Shown here: positions 11,889 to 23,628 of the stretch, one piece after another | Layout: the number at the start of each line of letters is the position of its first letter | How positions within the stretch are numbered: the first letter of the stretch is position 1 | Source of the DNA: Craspedostauros australis | Taxonomy: Eukaryota; Bacillariophyta; Bacillariophyceae; Mastogloiales; Achnanthaceae | Direction: 5' to 3' | Assembly (NCBI GenBank): GCA_026770025.1 | Contig: JAMXDE010000019.1 | Location: 434,001-498,000 of the forward strand | DNA: 64,000 bases | Notes under the pieces: generated by a model | What the model saw: only the letters and a program-made list of their open reading frames with translations | What the model was told of the DNA's origin: nothing | Databases searched by the model: none | Position numbers and translations under genes: made by a program

Positions 11889-11925
11889 ATGTGTTGGTAG
11901 ATCGGATGTGATCAATACCAAATGG

Positions 11926-13286
11926 ATGATGTGTTGATGAAGTACTTGGGTAACAAGGCAATGGATATCACTGACGAATGCGTCTAAAAGTGATGGAAGT
12001 GAGTGTGCACAAGCCGATTGGCTTTGATGTTCTGCGCAGCAAAGCTGAAGTCACAGAGATGGAATCAACTTCACGTCGTCACGCGATGTTGCAAGATGAT
12101 GTTGTTGATGAATGCTCAATGACGATGGGAAATGACGATGGTTCACGCATTCAGCACAGGATGTAGGCGATTGCGACTGTTAATCTGATAGAACACAGAT
12201 GAAAGTGGGTACTTACCTCAAAATTGGGAGTGATCAAGTCCGTCAATGAAGTAGAGTGAAACTGTGTGGTAGTGTTATTGTGCTCTGAGTGATTAATTGA
12301 TGTTAGATGGTATGTAAGCTGGCCCAATTCAGAACTGTTGGAGTCTGAATTGTGAGCAGATGGAGATGAAATGATGAAAAATGATGCTGAGGCAACATGT
12401 GTTGCAACACACAGCAGAGCATGAAGTGCAGTGCATAAATTGCAGTGCATGAAGTGCAGAGCATGAAGGTGTTGTCAAGTTTGCAAGACTGAGGAGGTTC
12501 ATAGTGCCTCCAATACTGATCTTGCTTCTTGGAACAACAATGATGCATGCAGCAAATCCGATCATTGCAGAAATGCGATCTTGCCAAATTTGATGGGATT
12601 GATGAGCTTGTATCTGAGCCAAGATGCTCAGGTACATTCACTCACCAAGACAGTAGACATTTATGTTCATGTGCACATAAGGAGGATGACAGGCAGGGCC
12701 TGACGTCCATCCTTCAACTCATTACCACCTTCAGACACCAAGACAGGTATCTGAGGGCCGTTGGTAGTTGCGGTAAATGAGGTAAACAGATAAAGAGAAA
12801 ACGGTTCATGACCAAAAGTCACATGCGTGACCTGACGCATTCTATGGAGAACAAGATTAGACATAGACTAAGATTAATATAGACGTTTGATCTGATAGCA
12901 ATGCACGAGACTGAGGATGTCAATCCCATTCTCCATCGTCGCCTCACTCTTTCAGAAGCCATTATACTCGATTTTCCCCTATCCATTGGAAGTACCGCCT
13001 TCACCATCATAATCCTGTATGCAGTGAAACGAGAATGGGGGGGAAGAGCAGTTGGGGCAGCTGCACGCGTTCACACCACCAGTTGACCATGTTGTGAGCA
13101 CCTCGAAATTGCGTCGTCTGCCCGTCTGTGCGGCAATTGGCATCAAGTTTTGCCTTCGACCCACCAAAAACCGATTCTCGAACTCGTGAACAAACCAAAA
13201 AGTCATGAGATAGTCCCAAACCTAGAAAAAACAACACGACAGATCGCGGGCTCCATTAGAGGTAGCCTGCCCAACTTCATCATCTC
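11926..13286. other. Spacer upstream of the Copia element
   Basis: No supported gene. Includes GCATGAAGTGCAG-like imperfect repeats at about 12415-12470. A 5' LTR of the Copia element would be expected around 11926-12450, but no partner survives to confirm it. Confidence 0.4.
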
Positions 13287-13433
13287 ATAACTTTATAAAT
13301 AAGGCCTCCCTGGAGCTTCAATCCCGGATTATGAATCTAAGCATGTTAAAGTGTATGTGCGCCAAGTTTCATCTGAATTGAAGGTCCAAAAACAAAGAAT
13401 CCTGGAGGGACCGCACCGCTATTGACTCACACG
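13287..13433 (-). repeat. 147-bp dispersed repeat, copy 2
   Basis: Gap-free match to 2188-2334, in the same orientation. Unlike copy 1, it overlaps the 3' end of a small minus-strand ORF, supplying that ORF's last codons and stop. Confidence 0.85.
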
Positions 13434-13575
13434 GGTCGTATGTCGATCGCACCTGTTCCTCATTGCCTTTTGCATCGAAGCCTGTGCTCACGGCATCTCC
13501 GAGTCCTCCATTGGTGCGACAAGCTATCAACACGACGACGAGGACGAGGTTGATGCACAGAGAAGGCTTGTCCAT
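13369..13575 (-). CDS. Small ORF with signal-peptide-like start
   Basis: 68 codons. The N-terminus (Met-Asp-Lys, then INLVLVVVLIAC) looks like a secretory leader. The remainder is a short polar tail. Its last codons are made by the 147-bp dispersed repeat, so the natural 3' end has probably been replaced and this may be a truncated gene or a first exon. It starts only 40 bp from the stop of the neighbouring kinase gene on the same strand. No family is recognised. Confidence 0.3.
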   Translation of the reverse strand: MDKPSLCINLVLVVVLIACRTNGGLGDAVSTGFDAKGNEEQVRSTYDPCESIAVRSLQDSLFLDLQFR

Positions 13576-13615
13576 TCGTTAAGAATTGCTAAATTCGTCC
13601 ACAACAAGGCATGGC

Positions 13616-16600
13616 CTATTTCTTCGATAACCAAGATGATAGCGTCGTTTGCCTCTGCACTTTTGCCTTCGCCTGCTTGAGTGCTGCTGCCGTTGTTGCT
13701 GCTGTTGTTGTGTTGCCTCCTTTCTCGCCAGCCGCAGCTGCGCCACCATCGTAGCCATCCTCTTTGTTGACATCGACACTGGCATCAACATCGCTGTCGT
13801 CACTGAATTCCGATTGGATCTCATCATCTGGCAATTCCAATTCCAAGTCCAATTGCTCTTTCTTCTTTTTGCGTTTCTCCGAGGAGGAAGAGGATGACCG
13901 CCGCCGGCGTCGTTTGCGCGGTGGCGTGGACGCCTCGCTTCCTGGACTGAAAAGGCTGGGAGATTGCTGCTGTTGCTTCTCCGAATCGTGATCATCGTCA
14001 TCATTCTTTTGCGGTGTGGATGGAACCGATTGCAGCTCATCGTCTGGTGGCGGCTGTGACGGAGTCCGATTCTTTTTCCTGCCAGCGATGTGATAGGTTG
14101 GCGATGGGTCTTTGAGTGCGGAGACGGAGAATTCCTCCGGTGACATCACAGTCGCTCTTGCCTCATTGTTTGACAATGCACCCTTCTTGCCGCTTGTCTT
14201 TGCAGCCACCTTCTCCGGCAACGGTGCATCCTCCTTCTGGCCGTCGCCTTGCTTAGTTTCGTTGTCTTCGTTGCTTCCTGCCGTTTCCTTGCTCGGTGTT
14301 ATACCAGTAGTCTGCGGTGCATCCACATCTGCTGCTTCCCCGAACAGCTTCTTCTTGGTGGATCCCAACACGATCACTGGATCATCCAATGGATGAATGT
14401 GTGTGTCGCCATCATCGATTTGCAGCCACGGATGGTCGCATGCTGCACGGATAGTCAAGCGTCGTTTGGGGTCTTGTTTGCATAGTTGGCTGACCAGATC
14501 CGCAGCGGGAGAATTGATGTAATGATCTGGCCACCACAGCGCGAAGGATGATGGTGATGTTGCTGTGGCTTCGTCCTGGTCTTCGTCGGGACTGTCGAAG
14601 GGCGGTTGCCCAATGAGGAGGATGTACAGGATGACACCCAACGACCACAGATCTGCAGGCTTGCCGTACCGACCCTTTCCCTTCTTGGTGTGCTGTCGTT
14701 GCAGGACTTCCGGCGCAAAGTATTGCGGCGTGCCGCAGAACGTTTTGAGCATCATGTCAGAGCCGACGCATATCTTGGCGAGGCCGAAATCTGTGAGCTG
14801 GACGGACCATGGCACAGATTTGGATTGCAGGACGATATTCTCAGGCTTCAGATCGCGATGGACGATATGCTGCTCTTCGTGGAGGTAGTACAGCGCGCTG
14901 CACAGCCGCCGAGTGGTGCGACGTGCTTCGATTTCGGTGTATCGAGTCCTTGCGACGATGGCATCGAAAAGATCGCCGCCCTGCAGCAGTTCCAAGACGA
15001 GGTAGAGGCAGACGCTGGGTCGTATGTAGACGTCAATGAGCTTGACGATGTGAGGATGATCAAGTTTTCGTAGGATATCCACCTCTTCCTGCACCTTGCG
15101 GGCGTCGACCTTCACGCGACCACCCTTTTGGACCAATGCGATCATCTTGACTGCGACCTGCTTTCCTGTTTTGCGGTGGATGGCGCGGCGCACTTGGCCA
15201 GATGTGCCATCACCGAGAACCTCGCGGATGTCGTAATCCATCTCGATGCGACGGTAGTCTGATGGTGGCGGAATGAGCGATGATTTGATTGCGGTCGTTG
15301 TTGCTGTTGTTGCTGCTGCTGTGGACGATGTGGTTGTTGGTTGATCGTTCCCGTCTTGTGCATGGTACTGTTGGATCCCATTGATTTCATCAGTAGCGTT
15401 ATTGTGTTGTTCAGGATGGCGACGCCGATATGTCATTTCACGTGGATTCACAATGCCCTGCCTCAGTCTATTCTGTTGTTGTTGTTGTTGCTGTTGTTGT
15501 TGCTGTTGTTGTGCCTGATGCAGACGACGCTTGCGTTGTTTGCTGGGCGATGGCGCCGCGTTGGAGCACGTCTTCGATGTCACCAGCGTGGCCAACGTGG
15601 CATCATCCAGCATTAACCTGGGCCGCACGAAGATGAAGGAATACGACTGCAGGATGGTTTGCAGTATCTGCGGTTGTCGAATGCGTTTGCGAAGGACGTC
15701 GGGCTGCACGAAGCACATCTCGTCTCCGCTGTGCAGAAGGCGTCGTTCGCCGCATCGCAGAACGGTGGATTGGTTGATGAGAGTTCCATTTCCCGACGTG
15801 TCCTCGATGTAGATGTCAAAATCGTTGCTGCTGCTGTTGTCGTCCATACCGCCGTTGCTGATGCTGGCATTGGTGTTAACATTGTTGCTGCTGTTGTTGG
15901 TGGCGATCGTTGTTCCCTGATCTGTATTCTGGGCGTGGTGGTCCGTTCGCATTTGGCAGTAAATTCGACAGTGCCGATTGCTGATCTGCAGTTTGACGGG
16001 AAGAACAATTGGCAGAGTGGAAGTGGCGGCACCGACGAGGGAGACAGCAACAGTGACACCATTTGCCACGGTTGGAGGTGGTATGAAGTATTGCGTCCGG
16101 AGAGGAGACGAGAACGGAGAAGAGGTTGAGAAAGGGTTGACGTCGGAGGGAAAAACGACAACCACAGTGGAAGCAAAGTGGAGGGAAGAACGTGAGCAAA
16201 ACATGCCGATCGCAAAGAGAGAGATTGTGAGAATTCGGGATCAAAATGTGCGCGTGCGTGCACAGACAGGTCAAGCTCATGTTCATGGTTGTGTTTGACA
16301 AGGTGTTGGCGGCATGTCCATGACAACTTCTGCATTCTTGTCTTTCCATGAATGATGATGTGGACACGTACCATGGAGTGCGCCCACGCATGGACCTTCG
16401 TCATGTCGATCTTTCGATTGCTGCTGTGTTGCTTCGAGGCAACTCGCATGGTGACTGGCACATGACACTTGGAGGATCGTCCCAGCACATGTTCATTGAA
16501 GATCTTGGCGGTGTCGGCTGCGTCCTCGGATGGTCGAGGAAACAAGTCCGTGGCTGCGACCGTGGTGGTTGCGGTGGTGGTTGGCAGCAACCTGCCCCAC

Positions 16601-17250
16601 GGTTGTGGCGGCGGTGGCGGCATTGCGGCTGGTGATGACAGCTGCGAATCGGACTGCGATGTCTGCTGTTGCGAGAAAGCGAAGGGATCGTCCACATCGT
16701 CATCCGCGTTGGCATTGTGGGGAGCCCCGTAGGAGTACCCGCGGCCGTCGATGCCACCGAGCCCGCTGGGATTGTTGTGATTGTTGTCAATCTCATCCAC
16801 GGTGATTTGCGTCATCTCCTGCGTCATGATATCCTGCGACATTGCAGAAGCAGAGGCTGCTGATGCTTCTCCTTCCTTCGCGCTGCTTGGATGGTCGTCG
16901 CACTGGTTACTATCGGCGCTGTCAGCGTTGTTTGAGGCATTGTGGTTGCTGGCATTGATGCGCGTGTTGAAGCTGTTGAGCTCGCCCATGATGTCCTTCT
17001 CCGCACCAGCGCTCGTCTTGCCTGCTTGCTGCGCTGACAAATCGTTGGCCAACACTGGCGGCGACTCATGCTTGCCATCATCCTCCGTCACAGCGTGGCT
17101 GTCATCGTCAGCAGCAGCGCTGCATGCCTTCCTGCCAGCAGCGCAAGTATCATCTTCGCTCACGCCGTCCCCACCAACGCCACCCAAGGAAGGATCCGCC
17201 AATGACGCCAATGCTGACGATGACTCTGTCTTTACCGCGACAGCCTCCAT
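13616..17250 (-). CDS. FHA-domain Ser/Thr kinase, CHK2/Rad53-like
   Basis: Two exons. Exon 1 is 17250-16372 (293 codons), ending at donor GTACGT. Exon 2 begins at about 15985 after CAACTGCAG-type acceptor sequence (AAACTGCAG) and ends at 13616. The intron is about 386 bp, phase 0, and the product is about 1082 residues. The splice joins two halves of an FHA domain: GRSSKC near residue 257, then ISNRHCRIY directly after the junction, then DTSGNGTLIN. A polyglutamine tract follows. The kinase domain (about 545-815) has a Gly loop (LGDGTSGQV), VAVK, HRDLKPEN, DFG and APE, so it should be active. The long acidic and Ser-rich tail has basic nuclear-localisation-like clusters and ends in QTTLSSWL, similar to a PCNA-binding box. 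FHA plus this kinase type is the CHK2/Rad53/Cds1 arrangement of DNA-damage checkpoint kinases acting in the nucleus. The N-terminal 215 residues are low complexity with several SQ/TQ pairs, possible ATM/ATR sites. Confidence 0.85.
15473..15512 (-). repeat. CAG/CAA polyglutamine tract
   Basis: A run of Gln codons in the CHK2-like kinase between the FHA and kinase domains. Mixed CAA and CAG codons limit slippage. It is likely to vary in length between strains. Confidence 0.85.
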
Positions 17251-18013
17251 TCCAAATCCGCGCCTCTTGTTTGCCTTGATCTATGATGGTGCTTTCCGAT
17301 GTTCAATGTCTTGCTGTAATTGTTTGTGTCTCCATCCACAACACAACGCAATTCAGTGCAACACAATGGTATGCAATACAATGCAATACAAGTCCTTCGT
17401 CGTGTTGCAATACGAACCATGTGCTCTGCAGAGTTTGCCTCAACAGCTGATGCCAGGCATCCACGTTCATCAAGATTCCATCTCGCCGTTTCAAAAGCAC
17501 TTTTGTCTCACGGATTTTCATGCCAACGTTGGCGCTAATTGAGTACTGGATGCAAGTTCGCATTGTGTTTGAGTCGCGTTGGTCAGTAGACATGGTGACG
17601 AAGGAAGATGGATTTGTGCGCAAGAGCAGTCACGAACGGACATCCGCGTTCTGTGTTGCGCTCTTGTTGATGTCAAGAGAGAGAAGACAAGCGTTCTGAT
17701 CGCGTTTTCCACACGACAAGAAGCGACCAGCACCGCCCTGGATTGCCTTCGTGCTGGATTGCTTCCTCCTTGTCTTGGTTCATTCACAGACGCAGCGCGG
17801 AATCGGCGATACCCTGCAGACAGGACTCTTCAGGAAGAGACCAAGACCACAAGACCCCATCTGAGCTCACTTCGCTCAATTCGCCGAGCACAAATACCCA
17901 TAGACGGTAAAGCCCACAAATACCGAGCGCTGTACGTGGTGCACATACTCTCAACCGTCATACCTCCTCTACTGTTACTACTATTCTAGTACGCAACACG
18001 TTGACTACGCACG
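17251..18013. other. Divergent promoter region
   Basis: 763 bp between the divergently transcribed kinase gene and the membrane-protein gene at 18014. Contains imperfect ACAATGCAATAC repeats at about 17340-17400. No separate gene is supported. Confidence 0.5.
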
Positions 18014-21000
18014 ATGTCCCACAGCGCCCCACAAAAGCCGGATGACATTGAAGCTGGCCACGCGCAGCGCGCGGTGGATGCCGGCAGGAAGATCGCGAAG
18101 GACACCAGCATGATCGACCTGGATGCCACATCGGAGCATTTCCCGACCATGATCGTCGATGACGCGGACAGCGCAGCCGCTGTGGATGAGACTGCTCAAC
18201 ATGAGACGGCCACAGTGCCCGACGTTGCGTCTGTGGCGATCGAGGCATCGCAGGAGCTGAACAGCAACGATGCAGCAGATGCAGCAGACGAGAACCATGC
18301 TTCCGTGAGAAGCCACAGCAGCTTCTTCGGCGCCGATCGCGACCAGTCGCAGGTGCTGCTGGACGAGCTCGAAGATGCCCAGCTCAACGACATGCGCAAG
18401 CGGCAGATGGAGGCCACCGTGCCAACCACTCCCAACCTGCTGGCCATGGCGTCCGATGCCAAGGCCAAGAGCCGCGAGGCCACCGCCAAGACGCGTGCTG
18501 TGGAACCGCTTAAACGAGGCAGGTTGACGAAGGTCCGCACGAGCGACGCCTCATCCGCGCCAGGAGCCGTGCATGTCGAGGCGGAGCGCGAACCCACGCG
18601 AAGAGAAAAGCGGATCATGAAGAAAGCTGCCGTGGACGCGTCGCTCGAGATGACGCGAACGGTGCGCCAGATCCCGCGATCCAAAACGAAGCAGCAGGAG
18701 GAGCCGCAGACTCGTCGCGGTGGCGTCATGGGATGGGTGCGCAACCGAACGAGGAAGGAAGGCTACAAGGGAAAATTCGGGGATGCTTCGCCCCCTCCGG
18801 ATGCGCCCGTTGACGTACATCAGAGCTCCCAGGATCTCAAGATGAGCGCCACCAGCCGATCCCAACGACCTTCGCGGGCCAAGGATGCGAAGATGAAGGA
18901 TGCTGTCGGGGAGGATCATGCTGCATCCAAGAAGAGGAGCATCAGAGTGATGAGGTCACCAGCGTCGCAGGATCAGACAGAACAGCACCAACCGACACCG
19001 ACGCGGCGTCACATGCAGGCGGCAAAGAGCGACAGTGCTAGGGCATTTTCCGCGGAAGCAATGGACAGCAACACGCGACGCAGCCGTGCGAACACGATCG
19101 CCACGGAGAAGATGAAGATGGGTTCCGGTCACCGCGCTCGTCGACGAACGCACAAGGGACAGGCGCACATGGTGGATGAAGTGCACAGGGATTTTGATGA
19201 AGAGGAAAGCCGTGCGGCTCCAGCAGTTGACGACGACAAATTTAGGGATCAGGCCGTGGCGCCGGGCGTCACGCACGTCGCCGGCGTGGATGGGCCCATG
19301 GTGCAGGACGACGAGTACGATTATGACAACATCGTGGAATCCCCCACGCATTCCCGCAGGAGCGTTGCGCCATCTCAATTCGGGTCGACCATCAGCAGCG
19401 GCGCGGCCGACAGTTCCGGCTCCATGTCTCAGCAGCACCATGGATCCAGCAGCATGCACATGCAACCACCGGAAGCGCTGCCGGTGCACGCCGAGCTCGT
19501 GGAAGACAACGAGGAGCAGATGACGGAGAAGGAACGTCTCAAGATCGAGGAGGAGACGAGGCAGCGTCTCATGATGCAAACGGCCACCGCGCAGGCCGTC
19601 GTTGTCGCCGAAGTGCCCGACGGCGACGACGACGAAGCGCTGAAGGGAGCAGATGCAGAGGATCCAAAATGGTTTCAGACAAAGCGCGCTCGCTGGATGA
19701 TCGGCATAGCCCTGATCGTGGTGGTAGCGATCATCGCGGTCGTTGTCGCAATAGCGACGCAGTCATCGGGAGGCGGCGATGGAACGGATTCGCCGACGGC
19801 CGCTCCAACTGCTGCGCCAACTGCTCTTGCGTCAAATTCTCCGACTGCAGCTCCGACGACGCCATCGCCATCCGCCATGCCGAGTTCTGCTCCAACTGCA
19901 ATGCCCACCATCACGCAACGACCAACCACGGCAGAACCATCCAGTGTGCCCTCGCTTGAGCCAACCTTGGGCGACAACAACTTCTGCGAGTCAGCTCACC
20001 CTGTCGCAATGGGATTCGAAAATCGGATCATCGCAACGCTGGATGAGACGCAGCAACCGAACCAGTTTGCGCAGCGGTGCCAGATTGAATTGGAACTCGC
20101 CGCGCGGAATGGCCTGTGGTACAGATACGAAGGCGAGAACTCAGCGGTGACAGCGCAAGTAACGCAGGGCTTCAGCGTCCATGTGTTCCTCGAGCCATCT
20201 GCGGTGGATCCTTGCGCGCAGCTAGAATGCGACACTACGGCCGTTTACAAAGATGCGTTGGAAAGAGTCGTCTGGATAGGCCGCGAAGGATCCGTCTACC
20301 GTCTCCTCGTCCTGCGAGAAGATGAAGCGCTTACTGGTGACGGGGCATTCGAGCTGTCGTTGATCGACAGCAACCTCCGGGAGAACGCGTATGGCAACAT
20401 CCAACTCGAGGATGGAGGGGCAATCGACGTTCCAGGGCGAACCCACCTTGGCCAATCAGTCGATACCCAGCTCACGTCGAACTGCGACACCGCATCCACC
20501 CCCACAGCTCCGGGCGTGTGGATCTCTGTCGTTGGCACTGGCGGGAATATTGCTGCGAGCACATGCGGACAGGCCACCTTCGACACGCAGGTCACGGTGG
20601 TGGACGAGTCGACGACAGTTGGTGACACGACCGTCGACTTGCAGTGCGCCGGAGGCAACAACGATTTTTGTGGAACATTCGAAAGTCGCGTGGTGTGGGG
20701 AAGCATGGCAGGCGTCGTCTACTATATTTTGGTGCATGGCGCTGGCAACGAGCGTGGAGACTTTGTCTTGTCCATCGTGGACAGCGGATTCGGCACTCTC
20801 CGAGACGCTGACTTCTGCACCAATGCTCTTGACGCGGATGGGATCGTCCAAGACGCCGCTGCGGTCGATGACGCATCATCGCTGAATGTCCAATCCGTCG
20901 ACCTTTCCGCTGCCACCGAGGATTTGTCCGTGCCCACCGATTGCATCGATGCAGAGATCGTCGTGACCGATCCAAGCGGGTACTGGTACAAGGTGACTGG

Positions 21001-21265
21001 AACGGGCCATCTGTTCAACTTCGTGATCACGCAACGTGGCAGCAGCACGCCCAACGACGCCATGGAAGTTGCGGTGTTGACTTCCGACCGGACCATCTCG
21101 CCAGGTATCGAAACCAGATGCGAGCAGCTGGTATGCGTGGCACCGAGCTGCATCGAAGGCTGCCAGTGGCCTACCTCGCTGGGAGAGGTGTTTTACATCT
21201 TCGCGTACGGCGCAAAGGAGAGGGGCCTCAATTCGACGATCGATTTCCGCGTCGATGTAGTTTAG
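18014..21265 (+). CDS. Single-pass membrane protein with repeated ectodomains, paralog 1
   Basis: 1083 residues in one exon. There is no N-terminal signal peptide. About 560 polar, low-complexity residues should be cytoplasmic and are rich in basic segments (for example KRIMKKA). A conserved juxtamembrane stretch, KERLKIEEETRQR, precedes one transmembrane helix (about 562-584, MIGIALIVVVAIIAVVVAIA). A PTAAPTAAPT-type linker (about 595-650) follows, then three related beta-rich domains. Each domain contains a W-Y/S-x-V-x-G core (GLWYRYEG, GVWISVVG, GYWYKVTG), paired Cys, and a YYILVHG-like strand. A type II topology with an extracellular C-terminus is inferred. The same layout recurs at 27595-30360, so the two are paralogs. 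Ligand and function are unknown. The ectodomain repeats loosely resemble beta-sandwich prepeptidase-C-like modules. Confidence 0.85.
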   Translation: MSHSAPQKPDDIEAGHAQRAVDAGRKIAKDTSMIDLDATSEHFPTMIVDDADSAAAVDETAQHETATVPDVASVAIEASQELNSNDAADAADENHASVRSHSSFFGADRDQSQVLLDELEDAQLNDMRKRQMEATVPTTPNLLAMASDAKAKSREATAKTRAVEPLKRGRLTKVRTSDASSAPGAVHVEAEREPTRREKRIMKKAAVDASLEMTRTVRQIPRSKTKQQEEPQTRRGGVMGWVRNRTRKEGYKGKFGDASPPPDAPVDVHQSSQDLKMSATSRSQRPSRAKDAKMKDAVGEDHAASKKRSIRVMRSPASQDQTEQHQPTPTRRHMQAAKSDSARAFSAEAMDSNTRRSRANTIATEKMKMGSGHRARRRTHKGQAHMVDEVHRDFDEEESRAAPAVDDDKFRDQAVAPGVTHVAGVDGPMVQDDEYDYDNIVESPTHSRRSVAPSQFGSTISSGAADSSGSMSQQHHGSSSMHMQPPEALPVHAELVEDNEEQMTEKERLKIEEETRQRLMMQTATAQAVVVAEVPDGDDDEALKGADAEDPKWFQTKRARWMIGIALIVVVAIIAVVVAIATQSSGGGDGTDSPTAAPTAAPTALASNSPTAAPTTPSPSAMPSSAPTAMPTITQRPTTAEPSSVPSLEPTLGDNNFCESAHPVAMGFENRIIATLDETQQPNQFAQRCQIELELAARNGLWYRYEGENSAVTAQVTQGFSVHVFLEPSAVDPCAQLECDTTAVYKDALERVVWIGREGSVYRLLVLREDEALTGDGAFELSLIDSNLRENAYGNIQLEDGGAIDVPGRTHLGQSVDTQLTSNCDTASTPTAPGVWISVVGTGGNIAASTCGQATFDTQVTVVDESTTVGDTTVDLQCAGGNNDFCGTFESRVVWGSMAGVVYYILVHGAGNERGDFVLSIVDSGFGTLRDADFCTNALDADGIVQDAAAVDDASSLNVQSVDLSAATEDLSVPTDCIDAEIVVTDPSGYWYKVTGTGHLFNFVITQRGSSTPNDAMEVAVLTSDRTISPGIETRCEQLVCVAPSCIEGCQWPTSLGEVFYIFAYGAKERGLNSTIDFRVDVV

Positions 21266-23628
21266 AGTTTAGAGTGCTGTAATCTACTCTACTCTACTCT
21301 CCCTAGAGTGTACTAATTGATTGGACATGTGTACTCACACGAGTATGGCCACGTGACAGCGGCAAGGGGGATGCGCACAAGTGAGGTGATCCATTGCAAG
21401 ACAAAAGGAGGCGCCGAACCAAAAGGAATGGAACAGAAAGAGGCAGAAGGGCAGCACTCGGCTGTGGTCGTAGTCGTACGCATTCCTCTTCTCCTCGCAG
21501 CCGTTGTTCGCGCAATCGTGGTGAGTGACGAAGAGCTGTGCTTCATTTCCACCTCTGTTGCAGCGCCAGCATGTGAACATGTGCGCCCATGGATGATGGT
21601 AATGACAGTCATGTTGGGAGTGATTGATGGTGGCGCCATCCATACGTACATGATGATGTGATGATCATACATCTTCACCAAAGATGGCTCCTTGGGCGCT
21701 CTGCCAAGCCGAACGGCGTCCATGGACATCTCGACGTGTGGTCCATACTCCCCCCTTCACAAGTCCATCAAAGCGCATCAAATGTCCGCTTGTTGCCTGC
21801 AATCCACAGGAGAGTCCGGGACATGCATCGAGAATACCTGCTGGTGCTCGTAGCTCGTATCGCATGATGGCCACAAGTGTGAGTACTTGTACAACAGATC
21901 TGTTTACCCAAAAGGCGACTGGTATGCCAATCAGGGACGCTGTTTCAGCCCATGGCTGGACGCCATGCGGTACCTCCAAGTTATTATAGGTCATTACACA
22001 AGTTATGGTGCATGGATCCCAATCCCGATGAGAATAGCAATGCATCTTGTTTGTGAAGAGAAGGTTGCTCCTGGTGTTGCTCAGCAGCTCGTGTTGGTAT
22101 GGACATTGGTATTGGCACCGGCATGGAGCGGTCCGCCCATCCATTCCCAAGCGTTCCCGAACACCCGAACACGATCTACTATATTCCATCACCATTCTTT
22201 CTCCCACCAGCGTTCGCGAGTGCCATGTTCAAGCATCTGGCGTCTCCCCATGGGGGCCTGCTGTTGGACAATGTGCGCAATTGTTGATAGCACAGAGAGC
22301 GCGGGGAGTCCAAGCCGTGCGACGTGCTGCGTGACGGGGGAGCGAATCAGGGAAGATTCTTCGTCTGCCATTGCCGTGTTTCGATTGACAAAAGATGAAG
22401 ATTGGAGCGAATAGAATGGACAAGAAGGACAGCCCATGGAGAGAAATCCGAGCAGAATGGAAACTTCTGATGATGCGAGTGACGGTGGTACTCGCGGGGC
22501 GATGGCGGAGCAAGAGTCCATCACGCTCCAAGAGGTATTGTGCGTACTCTTCACACCAATGCTGATGATGTTTCCGCCACGACCATCCCCCGCGTAGCCC
22601 CCTGAAGAAACATCAGGACAACTCCCGTGGGCATGAACAACCCCCACAAAGGTTCTGGCGTGTCTGGATTGGGGCAGGATGAGATCCGTCTGATCCCTGG
22701 TTTGGAGCAAATTGCCACGCTAACGACCATGTGCCTTGGCATATCACTGGGGATTGGGAGCGCCAAACCCTCCTTCGCGATCTTGGATGGAGTTACCTGC
22801 AGCGAGGCTTTGGAGAGAGCGAGGCGATGTGAGCGGAACAGTTGCCGGGCGAGAACCCAGTCCTTCGACAATGCTGTTCTCCAATCCATGTCAGTGCGCA
22901 GGACTCACTTATCACTTTATCACTAAAACAACGAAGCCACATGTTTCTGGATAGTAAGACCAAAGTATCTTCTATCATTCTCTCCCACAACCAGTGCCCC
23001 GTGATTCAACAAGAACAGCCTCCGATGTGCTATGGTGCGAAAAGGCTCCTCCGACATGCAATGCGTTTGATGCCCTCCAAACAAACCCATTGAAGCCAGT
23101 CAATGGGTGAGCATCTGGAACCTCAACAATCATCAATGAGGTACTGTTCCGTACATGTTCTGCTTTCAGATGACAATGCCGATTCTCAACCGAAACAGTT
23201 GGAAATTCTGGCTGTTCCCAGTCGCGTTCAGCCCACAGAAGGGCTGGGAGTTGCGAAGGCGCCGCCAGGCGAAGTGGCGATGGTGATGTTGTGCGTCTTC
23301 TTGTCACCTCCCTGGTCCTCTCTTGCCAAGACCAACACAAGCCAAGCACAGCGGCCGCATTCCATCCCAGCCAGCGACTGGTCTGATCCCACACAATCAC
23401 ATGAAGTCTGCCAAAGCAAGCAACTTCACAAGACTTTCCAGCCATCGCACGTCGTGGCGTCTCCCCAAGACACCATTACCACTCTCATCAGACCTCAGCG
23501 CATCATAACACAACATAACACATCATAACACATCACATTCTCATAAATCAAATCGCACAGCAACATCAACACAGCATTACAATACATCAGACACACGTAC
23601 CATACCATACACATAGAATAGAAGCATC
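21266..23628. other. 2.4-kb spacer, no supported gene
   Basis: Contains only short ORFs without recognisable features (for example 21665-22207 minus and 22551-22889 minus). TCTAC repeats follow the stop at about 21283-21300. The 150 bp before 23629 are rich in ACACATCATAAC units and probably belong to the promoter or leader of the next gene. Confidence 0.45.

Larger units (their letters stand above)
7077..11925 (-). mobile_element. Degraded Copia-type LTR retrotransposon
   Basis: The minus strand carries gag (11701-10475) and a pol frame with aspartic protease, integrase and reverse transcriptase in that order. Integrase before RT is diagnostic of the Copia (Ty1) order. Three defects are visible: a -1 frame change between gag and pol near 10625, an in-frame TAA at 7625-7623 inside RT, and loss of RNase H and the 3' LTR at about 7077. 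A possible primer-binding site, TGGTATTGAT on the minus strand (11920-11911), lies upstream of gag, but no LTR pair was found. The element is probably immobile on its own. Confidence 0.85.

Noticed and set aside
11676-11961. Asn/Gln/Ser-rich minus-strand ORFs
   Set aside because: Direct translation of the GTTT/GATT microsatellite.
13616-16204. Kinase ORF starting at ATG 16204 as a complete protein
   Set aside because: The first 73 codons are intronic; splicing into exon 1 restores the FHA domain and gives consensus borders.
21665-22207. 180-codon minus-strand ORF
   Set aside because: No homology recognised, no signal or domain, and overlapped by equally long frames on the other strand.
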